Source: Welwitschia mirabilis (taxonomy: Eukaryota > Gnetophyta > Gnetopsida > Welwitschiales). From it: a stretch of 64,000 nucleotides of DNA. The position numbers and the translations under genes were made by a program. The DNA lies in assembly GCA_051453625.1 (NCBI GenBank), contig JBOZIK010000001.1, positions 121,495,947 to 121,559,946 of the forward strand. The letters run 5' to 3'. A model generated the notes under the pieces. It was given only the letters and a program-made list of their open reading frames with translations, did not search any database and was not told the DNA's origin. Positions within the stretch are counted from its first letter, which is position 1. Each line of letters opens with the position of its first letter. Of this stretch, positions 32,800 to 44,800 are shown in pieces.

Positions 32800-34376
32800 A
32801 GCTAGATATGATCCGCTTACCTTGTCATGTATAACTAGTAAGCACATAATAAATAGAAATCTTTTTGATCTTGAAACACATGTAAATGTCATTCATTCTT
32901 TACTTTATAAATAATTAAGACCTAATAACATCAAAACCTTTTGGTTAGTAATTCAACTTATTAATAGGTCTACTAAAGTCCCTAAAGGAGTTATTAAATG
33001 TGTCTTAATGTAAGTGTTATCTTTCTATTGATCTTATGATGTTATAAATGGGGCATAATCATGAATGTTTTCCCTTTTATTAGGAAGAGCCTTTTTAGCT
33101 ACTTTTCATGCTATAAGTAAGACCTAAATTTTAGATGATACTAATGCCTTTATACATAACCAAAACTATTTAATATTAGAAAATTAAGAATAATTTTAAT
33201 AATTAGTTGAGTATTTGATGCAATACCTAAAGAACCTATATCTTCTTAAAGACTAAAATATTAACTTTTAAACCTACTAAACTTTTAGATATTGAAGAAA
33301 TTTCATTATAACTTTAAATTAAATTATTTACTTATGGTTTGAAATACACATACCTATGAAAATATGAGACATATATAATAGTTATTTCTAGTTTTGTAGA
33401 ACCTAATAATAAACTAATATTATTCAACTGTTGAAAAAAATATAAGAAAGCTATCAGATAATCCCTTGCTAATCTAAAAGGAATTAATCCTAAGAGGACT
33501 AGAATTTAAACAAAAGTTAAAAATGAAGGACTTATAACCATGAGGCTATCCACTAAATAGAGAATGCGCATTAGGTTTTAAAAGAATTAACATTATAAAA
33601 AAGGACCAATTTTCATAACCTTTTATCAATTAAATTTTAAAGAGTTTTTAAGATACCTAGCATATTACTTTTTAGATGGTTATTTTAGATATCATAAAAT
33701 AGAAATTACCCTTGAAGATTAAAAAAATAAAATCTTTACATGTCCACTTGGAACATTTTATTATAACAGAATGCCCTTTAAACTATGTAATTCCTGTATT
33801 ACATTTTAGTAATGTATGATTAAAATATTCCAAGTTATTATTGCAGATTTTTTTCAAAACCTTTTATAAATGATTTTTTAATTTTTATGTAGAGATATTT
33901 TTTATAAATTCATTAATAGCTTAATAAAAGTCCTACTTGGATGTGTTATTAAAACAAGAAAGAAAGAAAAAAGTACTAAGCTGGAAAAGATATCAATTTA
34001 TAAAATATCATAACATAATTTTTAAATAAATCATTTCAAAATAATCCATCAGAATTGATCCTACAAAAATAAGAATAATTAAAAATATAGCAACTTCCAA
34101 AAATGTTAAATAAATAATATCTTTTTCAAGACATGCTAGATGTTACAGAAGATTCATACAATAATTTCATAAAATTGCGTGAATCATATATGAACTTATT
34201 AATAAAAATGCAAACTTTAGTAGAATGAATAATGTGAAAAATTATTTAGAACTTTGAAAATCTTACTAATCTTTAGTCATATTCTATGAACCTTATATTG
34301 GTCCATACCTTTTAAATTAATGTTTGATGTGAGTGATTATGCCTTAGAAATACCACTTGAATTAAAAAAAGAGAAA
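32800..34376 (+). pseudogene. Gypsy A pol relic, part 1: aspartic protease and reverse transcriptase
   Basis: The protease zone (about 32810-33170) shows NLFDLETHVNVIHSLLY where Athila/Tat elements have an active-site DLGASVN block. It continues VPKGVIKCVL and LLLGRAFLATFHA, the usual second half. The RT follows with KLFTYGLKYTYL, LANLKGINPKRT and FLDGYFRYHKIEI (33669-33707), then FTCPLGTFYYNRMPFKLCN, a classic Gypsy palm/fingers block. CYRRFIQ and SDYAL motifs lie near 34141 and 34336. A segment between the 33500s and 33620 is missing compared with complete elements. Stops are frequent. The frame is cut at 34376 by the Copia element. Confidence 0.82.
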
Positions 34377-34613
34377 TAATAGGATGTAATATCAACATTT
34401 TATTTTTATGCCTAAAATCTTTTATGACTTTGTTTCCCTTATTCTCTTAACTTCCTGATAGATTTTCTTAGGGGAATCCCTTGATTTACTATTTTCCATT
34501 TTTAGATATATTGATCTATATTTAATGAGTCTTGACCTCATAGCAAAGTAATATATACATAATATAGTTTTCTATAGAACTTGCTTGAATTCGCGAGTTC
34601 ATTGTTTCTCTTA
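34377..34613 (+). repeat. Left LTR of the Copia element
   Basis: 237 bp, starting TAATAGGATG (right copy TGATAGGATG, so the terminal TG has mutated) and ending TTTCTCTTA three bases before the primer-binding site. Confidence 0.88.
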
Positions 34614-34661
34614 ATTGGTATTAAAGCCTATATTTTTTTAATTGAAGCTTCAATAGTTGAG

Positions 34662-35640
34662 ATGGCAAAAGAAGGTATTGCTAGCACCTCTATGTTTATG
34701 TATGGTCCTTACTTTAAAGGAGAAAACTATGATTATTGGATAATCAAGATGAGGACGTTCTTAATGCCCCAAAATCTATTGGGTTGGTAGTTATCAGAAT
34801 CAATCATATCACAAATTCAATAACTCTTATAATAATGGAATACAAGAATTATAGAGTACTCTTTATGCCCTAGAAAAGCATAAGTGATATAATCTTTCCA
34901 AATATTACAAGAGGCACACACATAGAAGGAGCTTGAGAACCTCTCGAAATTGAGTACAAAGGATCAAATCTAGTAAGGAAGGTGAGATTGCAAATTCTAA
35001 CTAGAGAATATAAGACTCTTATCATGAAAGAGTTTGAATCACTTAAGAATTACATCAATCATCTTCAAGAGATTGTGAATGCATTGTAAACTTATGGAAA
35101 TAAACATCAAAGAATAAAAGATCATGGGAAAGATTCTCCGAACAGTTAGGAGGAGCTATGATCATATTGTCTATGCCATTGAAAAAAGTAAAGATATTGA
35201 TCAATTGACAATGGTAGAGCTCATTAAAAGTTTTAAAATCTTTGAGCAAAGAAATCAGTTGCATGAAGAATATGCAACAAATTCTTTTTAAATCCAAAAA
35301 AGCAAAATGAGATCGTCACGCCAAAATTTGTGTTAACAATAATCAGTGAATCAAGTATGTAGTTATGATAATCAGGGTTGATGGAATAACAATCATGGTG
35401 GTTAAAATTACCATGATCAAGGATAAGATTAAGGATGTGTTGAATCTAAATCAAATTTAATAATATTTAGAAAATTTTACACTTATTACAAAAGAGAAAG
35501 GCACACAAAATCAAATTACTAGTTGAAGCAAAGGTAATAAAACAAAGAAGTTACACATTATATTAAAGAAGAAGAAGAAAATGATGAAGAAATTTTCTTC
35601 ATTGAGGAGGCTAAAGATTAAAGTTGCTATCTCACATCCA
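34662..35640 (+). pseudogene. Copia gag relic
   Basis: An ATG at 34662 opens MAKEGIASTSMFMYGPYF, then GENYDYWIIKMRTFLMPQN. This is the N-terminal UBN2/DUF4219-type gag motif (F-G-NY-W--M--FL). Pieces resembling the middle of gag (RRSYDHIVYAIEKSKDID, near 35146; LTMVELIKSFKIFEQR, near 35208) follow in shifted frames. The zinc knuckle is not intact. Gag packages the element RNA; this copy is dead. Confidence 0.78.
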
Positions 35641-35667
35641 ATGACTAACCCTCAGCAAACTCATACA

Positions 35668-36930
35668 ATGTATGGTATGTGGATAATGGTTGTAGTCATC
35701 ATATAACAGATAATAGATCACTACTAAATAATCTACATAGACATCAACCAGAAGTAACCATTGGTATAAATGCAAAGGTGATTACAACAAGAATTAGATC
35801 AGTGGATATTCTTAAAAATACATGTAGATTGTATACCATTTCTAATATTTGTTTTATTCCTGATTTGAAGAAGAATCCATTAAGTGTAGGATAAATTTGT
35901 TTTAAAAAATACAGAGTAGAATTTATCAATGATTTTTACAAAATTACTATATATGATGATAAGGAAATCGCATTAATCCATATGAGTCGAAATAGAATGT
36001 ATAAGTTGTAGATATAAAAGGATATCACTTATCTAATGATACTAAAATTACATCAATGCCTTTAACACCTCAGACTAGGACATGTTATTTTTAGATCTAT
36101 GGATACAATGTAAATAAGGTAACTTGTTTAAGATCTCTCTAAATTTTTTCTTTCTGATTCAATAAATTGTTAAATTTGTGCTATGGAAAATATAAAGAGA
36201 TTACCATTTCCAAATCCTAGAAAGGTATGTCTAAATTTTCTCTTTCTGATTCAATAAATTATTAAATCTGTGTTATCGAAAATGTAAAGAGTTACCATTT
36301 CCAAAGCTTAAACACACATATGAAAATTGTCTAGATCTTGTGCATATGAATCTATGTGGTCTAATGCAGCTAATGAGTTTTAGAAAAAATTGATATTTGT
36401 ATGTAATAGTTAATGATTACTCCAAAATGTGTTGGGATTATTTCTTTCATACTAAAGATTAGACCTTAGAATACTTCAAAATATTTAAGAATGTGATGGA
36501 AATGCAAAAGGAAAATACGTTGAAGAAAATTGAAGTCATAAAGGAAAAGAATTTACCTCAAATGATTTCAAACAATTTTGAAAAGATAATGGAATAACAG
36601 AGAGAAAATATCAAACAATCATGATTATAGTCAGATGTCTTATACATCAAAGAAGCTTAAATGCATTTTGGAGTAAAACATGTGCCACCACCATCTATAT
36701 GTTAAATCATGTCTAACATGGAAGATCTTTAACTCACTTTGCTATGTCAAGGTACCTGAGTAACATCATTAAAAGCTAGATAAGAATGCTCCACTCTACA
36801 TATTTCTAGGATATGTACCTTATTCCAGAGCATTTCGATATTTTGATGTAAAAAATCATGTATTATAGTTCTCAAAAAAAAAAGGTAACATGTAATGACG
36901 ATCTTATATATATAAGGTAATTTTTCCGTT
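35668..36930 (+). pseudogene. Copia protease and integrase relic
   Basis: The protease motif reads WYVDNGCSHHIT near 35668, where active elements have Asp-Ser-Gly; here it is Asp-Asn-Gly. It is open to about 35894. The gag-pre-integrase block (LHQCL then LRLGHV, near 36050-36085) and CAMENIKRLPFPNP (36180-36222) follow. Integrase core fragments come next (YLYVIVNDYSKM near 36397), then the post-integrase motif FLGYVPYSRAFRYFDVKNH (36806-36862). Stops abound. Confidence 0.8.
36138..36320 (+). repeat. 92 bp tandem duplication in the Copia integrase zinc region
   Basis: TCTAAATTTT(T/C)TCTTTCTGAT starts at 36138 and at 36230, and the following 80 bases agree apart from scattered changes. It duplicates the coding block CAMEN-KRLPFP. 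92 bp is not a multiple of three. Confidence 0.88.
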
Positions 36931-36949
36931 TCAACCAACATCTCCTACA

Positions 36950-38630
36950 TCTAACAATAATCATTCCTATGGACTAAAATTTCCTTCCACCCCTATTTCC
37001 TCCTCTTTGTTTTTCCCTCCTTTCAATACCTTTTTTAATTCCTAGTCCTTACTAATAAATGCCCCCATTTCTAATAACCCAACCCCATTTTTTAATGTAC
37101 TGAATATCCCCCTATTTCCTAATTTAATGAATCCTCTCCTACGCCTGAATATAACCACCTTCCCTCTATTTTCTAATCCCATGTGCCTATCATATATTCT
37201 AATTCCTTGTTTCCTTATATTCTTCCTATTCAATCCCCCTATCATCCCCTTTGTCCTATACATTTCCCTCTTCCCCTACACCCTTAGCTCCATCATCCCA
37301 TACCCTTTTCCTTTTTCCTTATACCGAGATCCTTCCCTCTTAAATGAGATTGGTTTAACTAAACCATTCCTTCACTCATCATCCTCCATCGTAAAAACCC
37401 CTCCTTGTACTCACTGCACTTCCTACCTCTTTTAATCTCTATTCTTTTTCTATTCCACCATCCTTCCTCTTAATGCTTCAGTCTCCTCCATGCAACAACG
37501 TTCCTCCCATCATGGCACATCCACACTCTTGTATGTAAATGTGCTTTTATGTTGTTGGTGGTGAACGCCTATTCTCTATGAATAAGAAAAAGTTGACATC
37601 ACTAATATTTGTGAATTTGGCGATCTTTAGGTTCTTCCTATGGCTATGAGTAATTGTTATGCCATTTTGGATGACAAATGCACACAATGGCAATCAAGTA
37701 TTCTCAGGTGAAATGAGCGTCATGCCACCCATGCTTATAGTCAGGTTGCCCCTTCTTGTCTATTGTGTGTGCCATCCATTATAGCTCACAAAAACATGCT
37801 TCATGCATCTACATTCTCACACTCTTTTTTTTTCATATTCTGTGTGCTCGACCTCTTTCTCATTGTGCACATCAAGCAAAGGCGTCTCCACAAATGCCAC
37901 AAATACATTAGATGATGTACACTTTCTGCTTTAGCATCCACATTCCACCACCATGCAATAGTACTTATGTTCTTCAACTATTAGCTATAACAGAAACCAC
38001 ATCTACAATGTAAAAACTCAGTTGATACACATGCTCTAGCCTATCAGCCCACAACGACACAGAACTAGCCCATCACCACAATGCACTCTAATTCCACATG
38101 GTTCTTAGCAATGTGTCTAATTTCTTCCACATTTACTCCCTCTCTATTATAACAATTGCTGCAGCATGCTCAACCATGAAAATGTACATAGCTACCATTA
38201 ACACTCATTAACTCTCCACTAATTCATGTTTCATCAACCTCACATTATAATGTTTCTATAGTTTATTTTTTCATCCATGCTTCTTTTAATAACGTGGACC
38301 AATTTTCATTGATTCACCCCCTTTTGTACGAAGTGGATTTTTTAATTTCCCTACCTCTCATAGTTCTATACCCTCATTTAATCCTAAGAGGAGCTAGGCC
38401 TTTCTTCTCATGGCTCACTAGCCTATGGTTTTTATGGTGGTAATTCTCACCAACTACCTTCCAACTACCATTTTTAACCTCTTTATTTTTTTAACATATT
38501 TATTTTCCAAAGTCCATTCCTTCATCCATTTTTCCTTAATCCTCATGTCTTTTTAATCTTATTCCCTAATCACTTATTCTTTATTTATTGATTTCTTACA
38601 TGATTATGTCTTCCATTATCACTATCAATG
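36950..38630. other. Pyrimidine-rich, C-rich segment where Copia RT should be
   Basis: The plus strand is strikingly rich in C and T (runs such as CCTATTTCCTCCTC), unlike the AT-rich neighbours. The first 480 bases translate into Pro/Phe/Leu/Ile-rich open pieces, including 37127-37435. They may derive from the Pro/Ser-rich linker that follows Copia integrase. No RT motif is found. A short RNase H-end-like piece with VDIMKG appears again near 38780. A replacement or secondary insertion is possible. Confidence 0.5.
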
Positions 38631-38796
38631 CCAAGACTATATGTCACTTATTACAATAGTAAAGTGGGGTAGTCAAGATTAAACCTCACACCATTGAACA
38701 AGCTCTACAGTAATAAAGATATGCAATGTGTAATGAGGTCAGACAAATCAACAAAAGCCTTCTATATGTTAAATAAGTTGACATCATGAAGGGGAA

Positions 38797-39033
38797 TGAT
38801 AGGATGTAACATCAACATCCTATTTTTATGCCTCAAATATATTATGATTCTGTTTCCTTTATTCTCTAAACTTTCCAAGAGATTTTCTCAAAGGAATCCG
38901 TTGAGTTACTTTTTTTCATTTTTGGATGTACTAATTTGTATTTAATGAGGCTTCACCTCATAGCAAAGTAATATACACACAATACAATTTTCTATAGAAC
39001 TATCTTAAATTCTTGAGTTTTTGGTTTCTCTTA
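38797..39033 (+). repeat. Right LTR of the Copia element
   Basis: 237 bp, begins TGATAGGATG directly after the polypurine tract GAAGGGGAA and ends TTTCTCTTA. About 82 percent identical to the left LTR by hand count. Confidence 0.88.
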
Positions 39034-40253
39034 ATATAAAATCTTATGTTGTATATTATGCATGTAAATCTCTTTCTAATCATTAACTTTATTATACTAC
39101 CACTTAAAATGAATCTCTTGTAATAATCTATGGCCTAAATTTATTTTTTTAATCTTTTTAATTAAAATGTTATTACCTTTTCCAATAATGCTACCCTTAG
39201 ATACCTTCAAAATGAAAAGGATATCGAATCCTATTTAAATAGATGGATGCTCTTATTATAAGAGCTTAATGTATAAATTAAAGATAACAAAGATTCTGAA
39301 AACTCAGTTATTAATCATTTATCTCATGTTTTATGTATTGATAATTCTTCTCCACCCAAAAAAGATTTCTTTCCCCATTATAAGATTTATGTATATTCTT
39401 TACACCCTTGATATTCTTCTTATGCTAATTACATTTCCAAATACTTAGTAACTTTTAATATTATTAGGAAATAAAGACATAAAATCCTTTTGCAATTTAA
39501 GTATTATCTTTAAAAACCATCTTTTATACATAAGTCTAGACAAATCCTTAAAATATGTATTTCATATGAGAAGTTAATAGGTGCACTAGAATTCTATCAT
39601 AAAGATGTTTCTAAAGATAATTATTTTGTTAGGGAAACTAATGCTAAAGTATTACAAAGTAATTTAATTTGATTTAAAATATTTAAAATTACTATATATA
39701 ACATAAAACTTATGAAAACATGTAGAAGTTAGGTAATATATGTAGCAAAGATGTGGTTTTCATTAACCTAATTATAGAAGTTAAAATTTTGACATATGGG
39801 TTATAGATTTGCAGGGGTCTTATTCACCTTCCTTTGGTTAATAATATATTATATATCTATTTATTATGTTATTAAGTGAGTAGAACCTACCCTTATAGAT
39901 ATTATAAGGCTAAGATGGTTTTTTAGTTTCTTTACATAAAATCTTATCCTAATTGAAATTCTTAGAGTTCTTATTAATATAAAAGCATATACCTTTATAA
40001 TTAGTTCCTTAAAGACTTCTTAAAAAAATGTGATATAGCTCATAAAGCATTTGCCCCTTATCATTCATACATTAATGACTTAATTAAAATAGTTAATATA
40101 TAAATAAAAACCATTCTTGAGAAAAATATTAAAATTAATAGAAAATGTTGGTCATTGAAGTGAGTGGTATAATTTAGAAATCTAAAACTACTTATAAAAC
40201 ATCTTTAGACATGTTACCTTATAGAATAGCCTTTAGAAAATCATGCCACATAT
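39034..40253 (+). pseudogene. Gypsy A pol relic, part 2: RNase H and integrase
   Basis: Starts KSYVVYYACKSLSNH (39041-39085) then LYYTTT, the Gypsy RNase H opening that should follow the RT end at 34376. Integrase fragments follow: SVINHLSHVL near 39302, AGVLFTFLWL (39812), and the end block YKTSLDMLPYRIAFRKSCHI finishing at 40250. There Gypsy B is inserted. Stops and frame changes throughout. Confidence 0.8.
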
Positions 40254-41590
40254 TGTTAACATGTAAACATTGACATTATGATCAAGTTAATGGAAGATAG
40301 TAATATCATTGATTTTATCATAAAAGCATGTATTCTATTGATTTTCACATTAATTATGGATTTATCATGTGTCCAAGCAATTTTCAGGTTAATTTTGCTT
40401 AATTAGAGGATGTGCTTAAAGTTGATGATTAATCAACCTAAAACATTGACACCACCAGCCAGGACTATCGAATTCACTGGCGTCTCTAAGTAAAATACCT
40501 CTAAACTCATGTTTCTAGCTTATCATGAAGAATTAAATCAAATGTAGTCATGGTCTCGATCAAATTTCACATGAAAAATAAATTGGATTCTTGATGAAAC
40601 ATGGCAGTGATGATGAGGACTCAAGAAGTGATATTTGACAAGACTAAATAAGATGATGATGAAGACACATGGCATTGATAATGTTTAGGAGCAACTGCAA
40701 CACTCTAGAGCCAAGTGTTAACATTGTCATAAGAATCTCTTCCAATTATAAAATAATATAAACTATCCTATCTAAAGGTTATTATTATATAACCGTCCAT
40801 CTAATACTATAAGCCAAAAGCTTAAAACCATTACTCACCCATATTTCTCCCTATAAAAAGGCCTTGAACCCTTTATTATATCATCTTTGGCTTTTAAAAA
40901 TTGTATTACCTTGAAGTATCAATCACGATGGCTTTTTAAACAACTTTTTAGGGGAGTGAACTAGCCTTCAAGGCTTGTTGAGGATTTCTTCTAACATTCT
41001 TCTTCCTTTACTCTAAGGTTTTATTTTCTATAATACATAAGTTGTTACTTTTGATTTAAATTCATGACTCACATTATAATTAGGATGCTTAAGTAGCATC
41101 TTAATCATTAAGCTTTATTGCATTTGAGTAAGCTCTCTTAATGCTTGATTTAAGTATTTTAACTTTATAGATTTGAAGTACTTAGGGTCTTTACTTTCTA
41201 TTATTGTTTAAGGCTTTGAAGATCAAGTGGTAATGGAGTTCACTAATAGTTATAGTAAATGAGATTATGTCACCATGATTTAAGCTAAACCACTTAATGG
41301 TTTTAAGTGTATTACAAGAAGCATTATATAACATTAGAGTGAAGGATTGCTTGAGAACAAATTGGTGATACCTTAGAGCTAGATTACTTTCCTCCTCTTC
41401 TAAGTTAAAGTTCAAAATACAACCCTAAAATCAATTTTCTTTTCTCATCTTATTTTCTTTTCTTAAAATTTTTACTTACATTAAGTTTAAGTTGGTGAAA
41501 TTTCTGAACTACTACCCATATTATTCCTAAGAAATAATGATAACTAAATGCAAACTTAGTTTAAATCTAGATATTATAAAATACCAAATA
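40254..41590 (+). repeat. Left LTR of Gypsy B
   Basis: About 1.34 kb, aligning along its full length with 54132-55460. Shared landmarks include TTAAAGTTGAT, ATAAGAATCTCTT, CTTGAACCCTTTAT, AAGTACTTAG and TGCAAACTT. Divergence is substantial, so the insertion is old. Confidence 0.88.
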
Positions 41591-41595
41591 ATTTT

Positions 41596-41612
41596 TGATG
41601 TTGTTACTAGAA
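41596..41612 (+). promoter_or_regulatory. Decayed primer-binding site of Gypsy B
   Basis: Reads TGATGTTGTTACTAGAA against the Athila/Tat consensus TGGCGCCGTTGCCGGGG, which pairs with tRNA-Asp. All differences but none of the T positions involve C or G, as expected from deamination of methylated cytosines. Its place right after the LTR supports the identification. Confidence 0.75.
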
Positions 41613-44600
41613 TAATGGCATGATAGCAGCTCAAAAGAGCACTCCTTTTCTTTTTATAAGTTTTATACATAGTTTTTAGTGATGGGTATTTGTCCTCTCT
41701 AATGATATTCAAAAGTTTTTAGTGATGGGTATTGATCCTCTCTAATGATATTCAAACTAGTTTATTTTACTTTTTATTTTGTGCATTTCTTCAGTTTTCC
41801 TTCCAGTTGTTGATACTGGTCATTCCAGTAAAATCCAAACTGGTCTAGGTTGTCTTTAAGTTTGTATTTGATTTTGTTCTAATGTGTTTTATTTTTTAGA
41901 TCTAACAATTTATTATAAGTTATCTTAGGAGTAAAAACATTTTTTCCTCGAGAAACGGTAAATGTATATTATATTATAACTTAAGATAAGAGGAGAAACA
42001 ACATAGCTTAAAATCTATTTTTCTAATCTTGATAGAAATCCTGTTGATAAACAAAGCCTTAAACATTAACATCTAATTTAGTCAACCCTTGTTTATAATT
42101 ATATTAAAAAATAGGATCCTAACTAGCATATCCTAATTAATTTATAATAAGATGTAATTCAAAAGACTCTAAAGATGGAAAATTTTCTGGCAAATCCTAA
42201 GGCCTCTACAATTCCAGAAAATTCATTAGAAGGAGATTTGAGATTTCTTATCATCTCAAATGTTCTCCTTTATCTCCTTTTTAATTTTATGTTTTCTGGT
42301 ATTCATTCATATTTTTCTATTCATTCATCTAGTTTTGTAAGTTTTAATAGCCATTAATGCATCTAAAACATGCTCCTTTATAGTATTATTATTATCTCTT
42401 TTCTCCTATCCTGTTTTCATTTCTAACAGCTATTGTAATTCAGAAGAGTGAATTAGCACTCTGCGTGCTAGTTTTCGTATTTCATTATTTCTCATTCATT
42501 TCTTGTTTCATTTTCTTGCATCTATTATAGTTCTTCCTCTAACAGAATATCATATTTATTTACATGAGTAATTGGATCATTGTTTGATAGTGAAGCTAGT
42601 TTCTTTTTATGATCTTTTTTCTTGACTTCTTGCTAGTCATTTTTTTTTCATTTTCTTATTTTTCTTGCATTTCTCTATCATAGGTATATTTTTACCACAC
42701 TTTAAACATTGCAACAAAATATTTTTAATTTCTAAATTTAAAAATAATTTCCCTCACATAGTATCAAGGATAGATTTTTCACTTAAAGCTATCTAGTTTC
42801 ATATAAGCACATATTCTAGCCATTACCATTTTTGTCATTAAATTTGTATTTCTATTAAGTTTTAAAAACTCTCCAAACAAATCACAAAGTTACTTGAAAT
42901 AATCTGGATGCCATATTTTTGAGTAAGAATTTGAGATGCAAATTCAAACTAGAATCTTTTAAAAAATGGTGGGCTTGTTAAGAATGAAAGGGAACCATTT
43001 GGTTAGGGCTAAATCTCTATGGCCAGAAAAAAAGGAAGGGGGTCTCCCACTAAAAATTTATTCATTTCTTCTTCATAATAAAAAATAAAATGTAATAATT
43101 CATCTCTAAGAGAGATTATCTTATAACTTACAAGGAACTTTTTATTGCACCATAACTACACATTTTCAATGAATGTAAGCCCTTTTAAGAATTGAAATTT
43201 ACTAATGAGGCTATTTTTGAAATGAGCCTCCAGATACTTTGAGTAGTTGATGGACATCTTTTTATAGATGATATCTCCTTTGGGCTTAAAACCAAAGTTT
43301 AAGTTAGGGGAACTTTGAGGTTTTCTTTTCCCACTAAATCTATATAATATTTGGTCCTTGATGATTTTTCCATCATTAGAGAGCCATGTCTTACTTACAA
43401 AAGTGCATTGAATATGTGCTGCACTAAGGATAAAAACCCTAAAAACTAAAAACCACCTCTAGAGAGCCTTTAAGAAAGTGCTTGTGTGGAGAAGCCATGA
43501 GAGAGGCAACACTCTGACATGTGGAAGATCCACCAGAGGTGAAATTGCCCCTTCATCTATCACTGCACATCCTAAAATCTAAACCTTAGCTTAACTGCTC
43601 CATTCACTAGTGCTCTACACTTTTTTTTCGCAAAGATTATTTTAAACCATATAACCTCATTCTTAATCTATCTTAGGAGTAAAAAATTTAAAAAATTAAA
43701 AGTTTTATTTTATGTTGCATACCTATTATATTTTTTATTTAATTTTTTTGTGTTTCTATAACTCCACTATAAGTAAAATATTAAAATCCTTAAAAAAATT
43801 GCATAATTTTGTTTACATTTTTTTGTTTTAGTTTTATTGATCTACTACCCTATTACTGCAATTGTTCTATGTGCATCTTGTAAACCTTTGTGTAAAATTT
43901 AAATATGAAATTTGTGCCTTGACTAGTGCCATCACCTTCCCTCACTAGCACCACTACCCTTTCTACCTAGAACACTTTGAATTCTTGATTGAACACTTTG
44001 TTAAAACCTAGAAACCAAACCAACTTATAGTCTCTATGAAAATCTAATCTAAACCTGATGTAAAACTTACCTAAAACCCTATTCTTGTATTCATTAAACT
44101 ATGATAAATTTGAGATATCAATTCACAACAACATGGATCACTTTATTGATCATGACAAAATGAGAGAAATCAGATCCTAGAATGAAAATTAACCCTTAAA
44201 TATTCCCAACAAGAATAAGCTTCTTTCTCTTAGAATAATTCAAATAACAATTAGCAAATCCCCTCATCCCAATAACAACAATAACATGATCTTAACAACT
44301 TAATTAGAGAAGCCACATCCACTCAAGACCTAATTGCCTATCTAACAATTACTACCTTACCCAAGAAGCAGCCAAATAATAAGTTGTGATTGCTGCTACT
44401 GCTAACACAAATCAATCTAAGAAAAACCTTCATGATTATCTCTAATTCCAATGCATAAGAACATCTTTATGCATTATTTTGCCGTTCATAAACTATTAGA
44501 TTTTAAACCCTTCATCATATAAGTCTTACCTCATTTTCATGGATTATATTCTAAAGATCCATATCCATCTCAAGGAATTGGAGTGTATTCTATCAGTATC

Positions 44601-44800
44601 TCCCTAATATCAAAACACTCATGATTCATTTAGGTTTACCTTATTTTTCTTTTCCTTAAAAGAAAAGGTAAAAGCATAGTTATACATCCTTAAACCTTTC
44701 TTTATTACAAAGTTTGCTAATCTAAGTAAGGATTTCATTTCCAACTTCTTTCCTAATCATAAGATGAATGCTTTGAGAAAGGAAATCATGAACTTCCAAT
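41613..44800. other. Leader and unassigned internal DNA of Gypsy B
   Basis: 3.2 kb between the primer-binding site and the first recognisable gag block. It holds a 43 bp tandem duplication (41671-41756) and otherwise no domain that I recognise. Confidence 0.5.
41671..41756. repeat. Two-copy 43 bp tandem duplication
   Basis: AGTTTTTAGTGATGGGTATT occurs at 41671 and at 41714, and the rest of each unit (TCCTCTCTAATGATATTCAA) is identical. Confidence 0.95.

Larger units (their letters stand above)
34377..39033 (+). mobile_element. Copia-type LTR retrotransposon, 4,657 bp, inserted in Gypsy A pol
   Basis: Two LTRs of equal length (237 bp, 34377-34613 and 38797-39033) differ at about 42 positions by hand count, without gaps. 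The primer-binding site at 34616-34628 (TGGTATTAAAGCC) is a mutated form of the initiator-Met site TGGTATCAGAGCC. A polypurine tract (GAAGGGGAA) ends directly before the right LTR. Gag, protease and integrase relics are present in Copia order. The RT domain is not recognisable, and a pyrimidine-rich segment occupies its place. No clear 5 bp target duplication is seen, but Gypsy A RT ends at the left border and its RNase H resumes at the right border. Confidence 0.88.

Noticed and set aside
37127-37435. 102-codon open frame rich in Pro, Phe, Leu and Ile
   Set aside because: It follows from the C/T-rich composition of the block. No motif, and no start context. Kept only as part of the pyrimidine-rich segment.
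34372-39038. 5 bp target duplication of the Copia element
   Set aside because: The flanks AGAAA and ATATA do not match. Borders rest on LTR alignment and on the resumption of Gypsy A reading.
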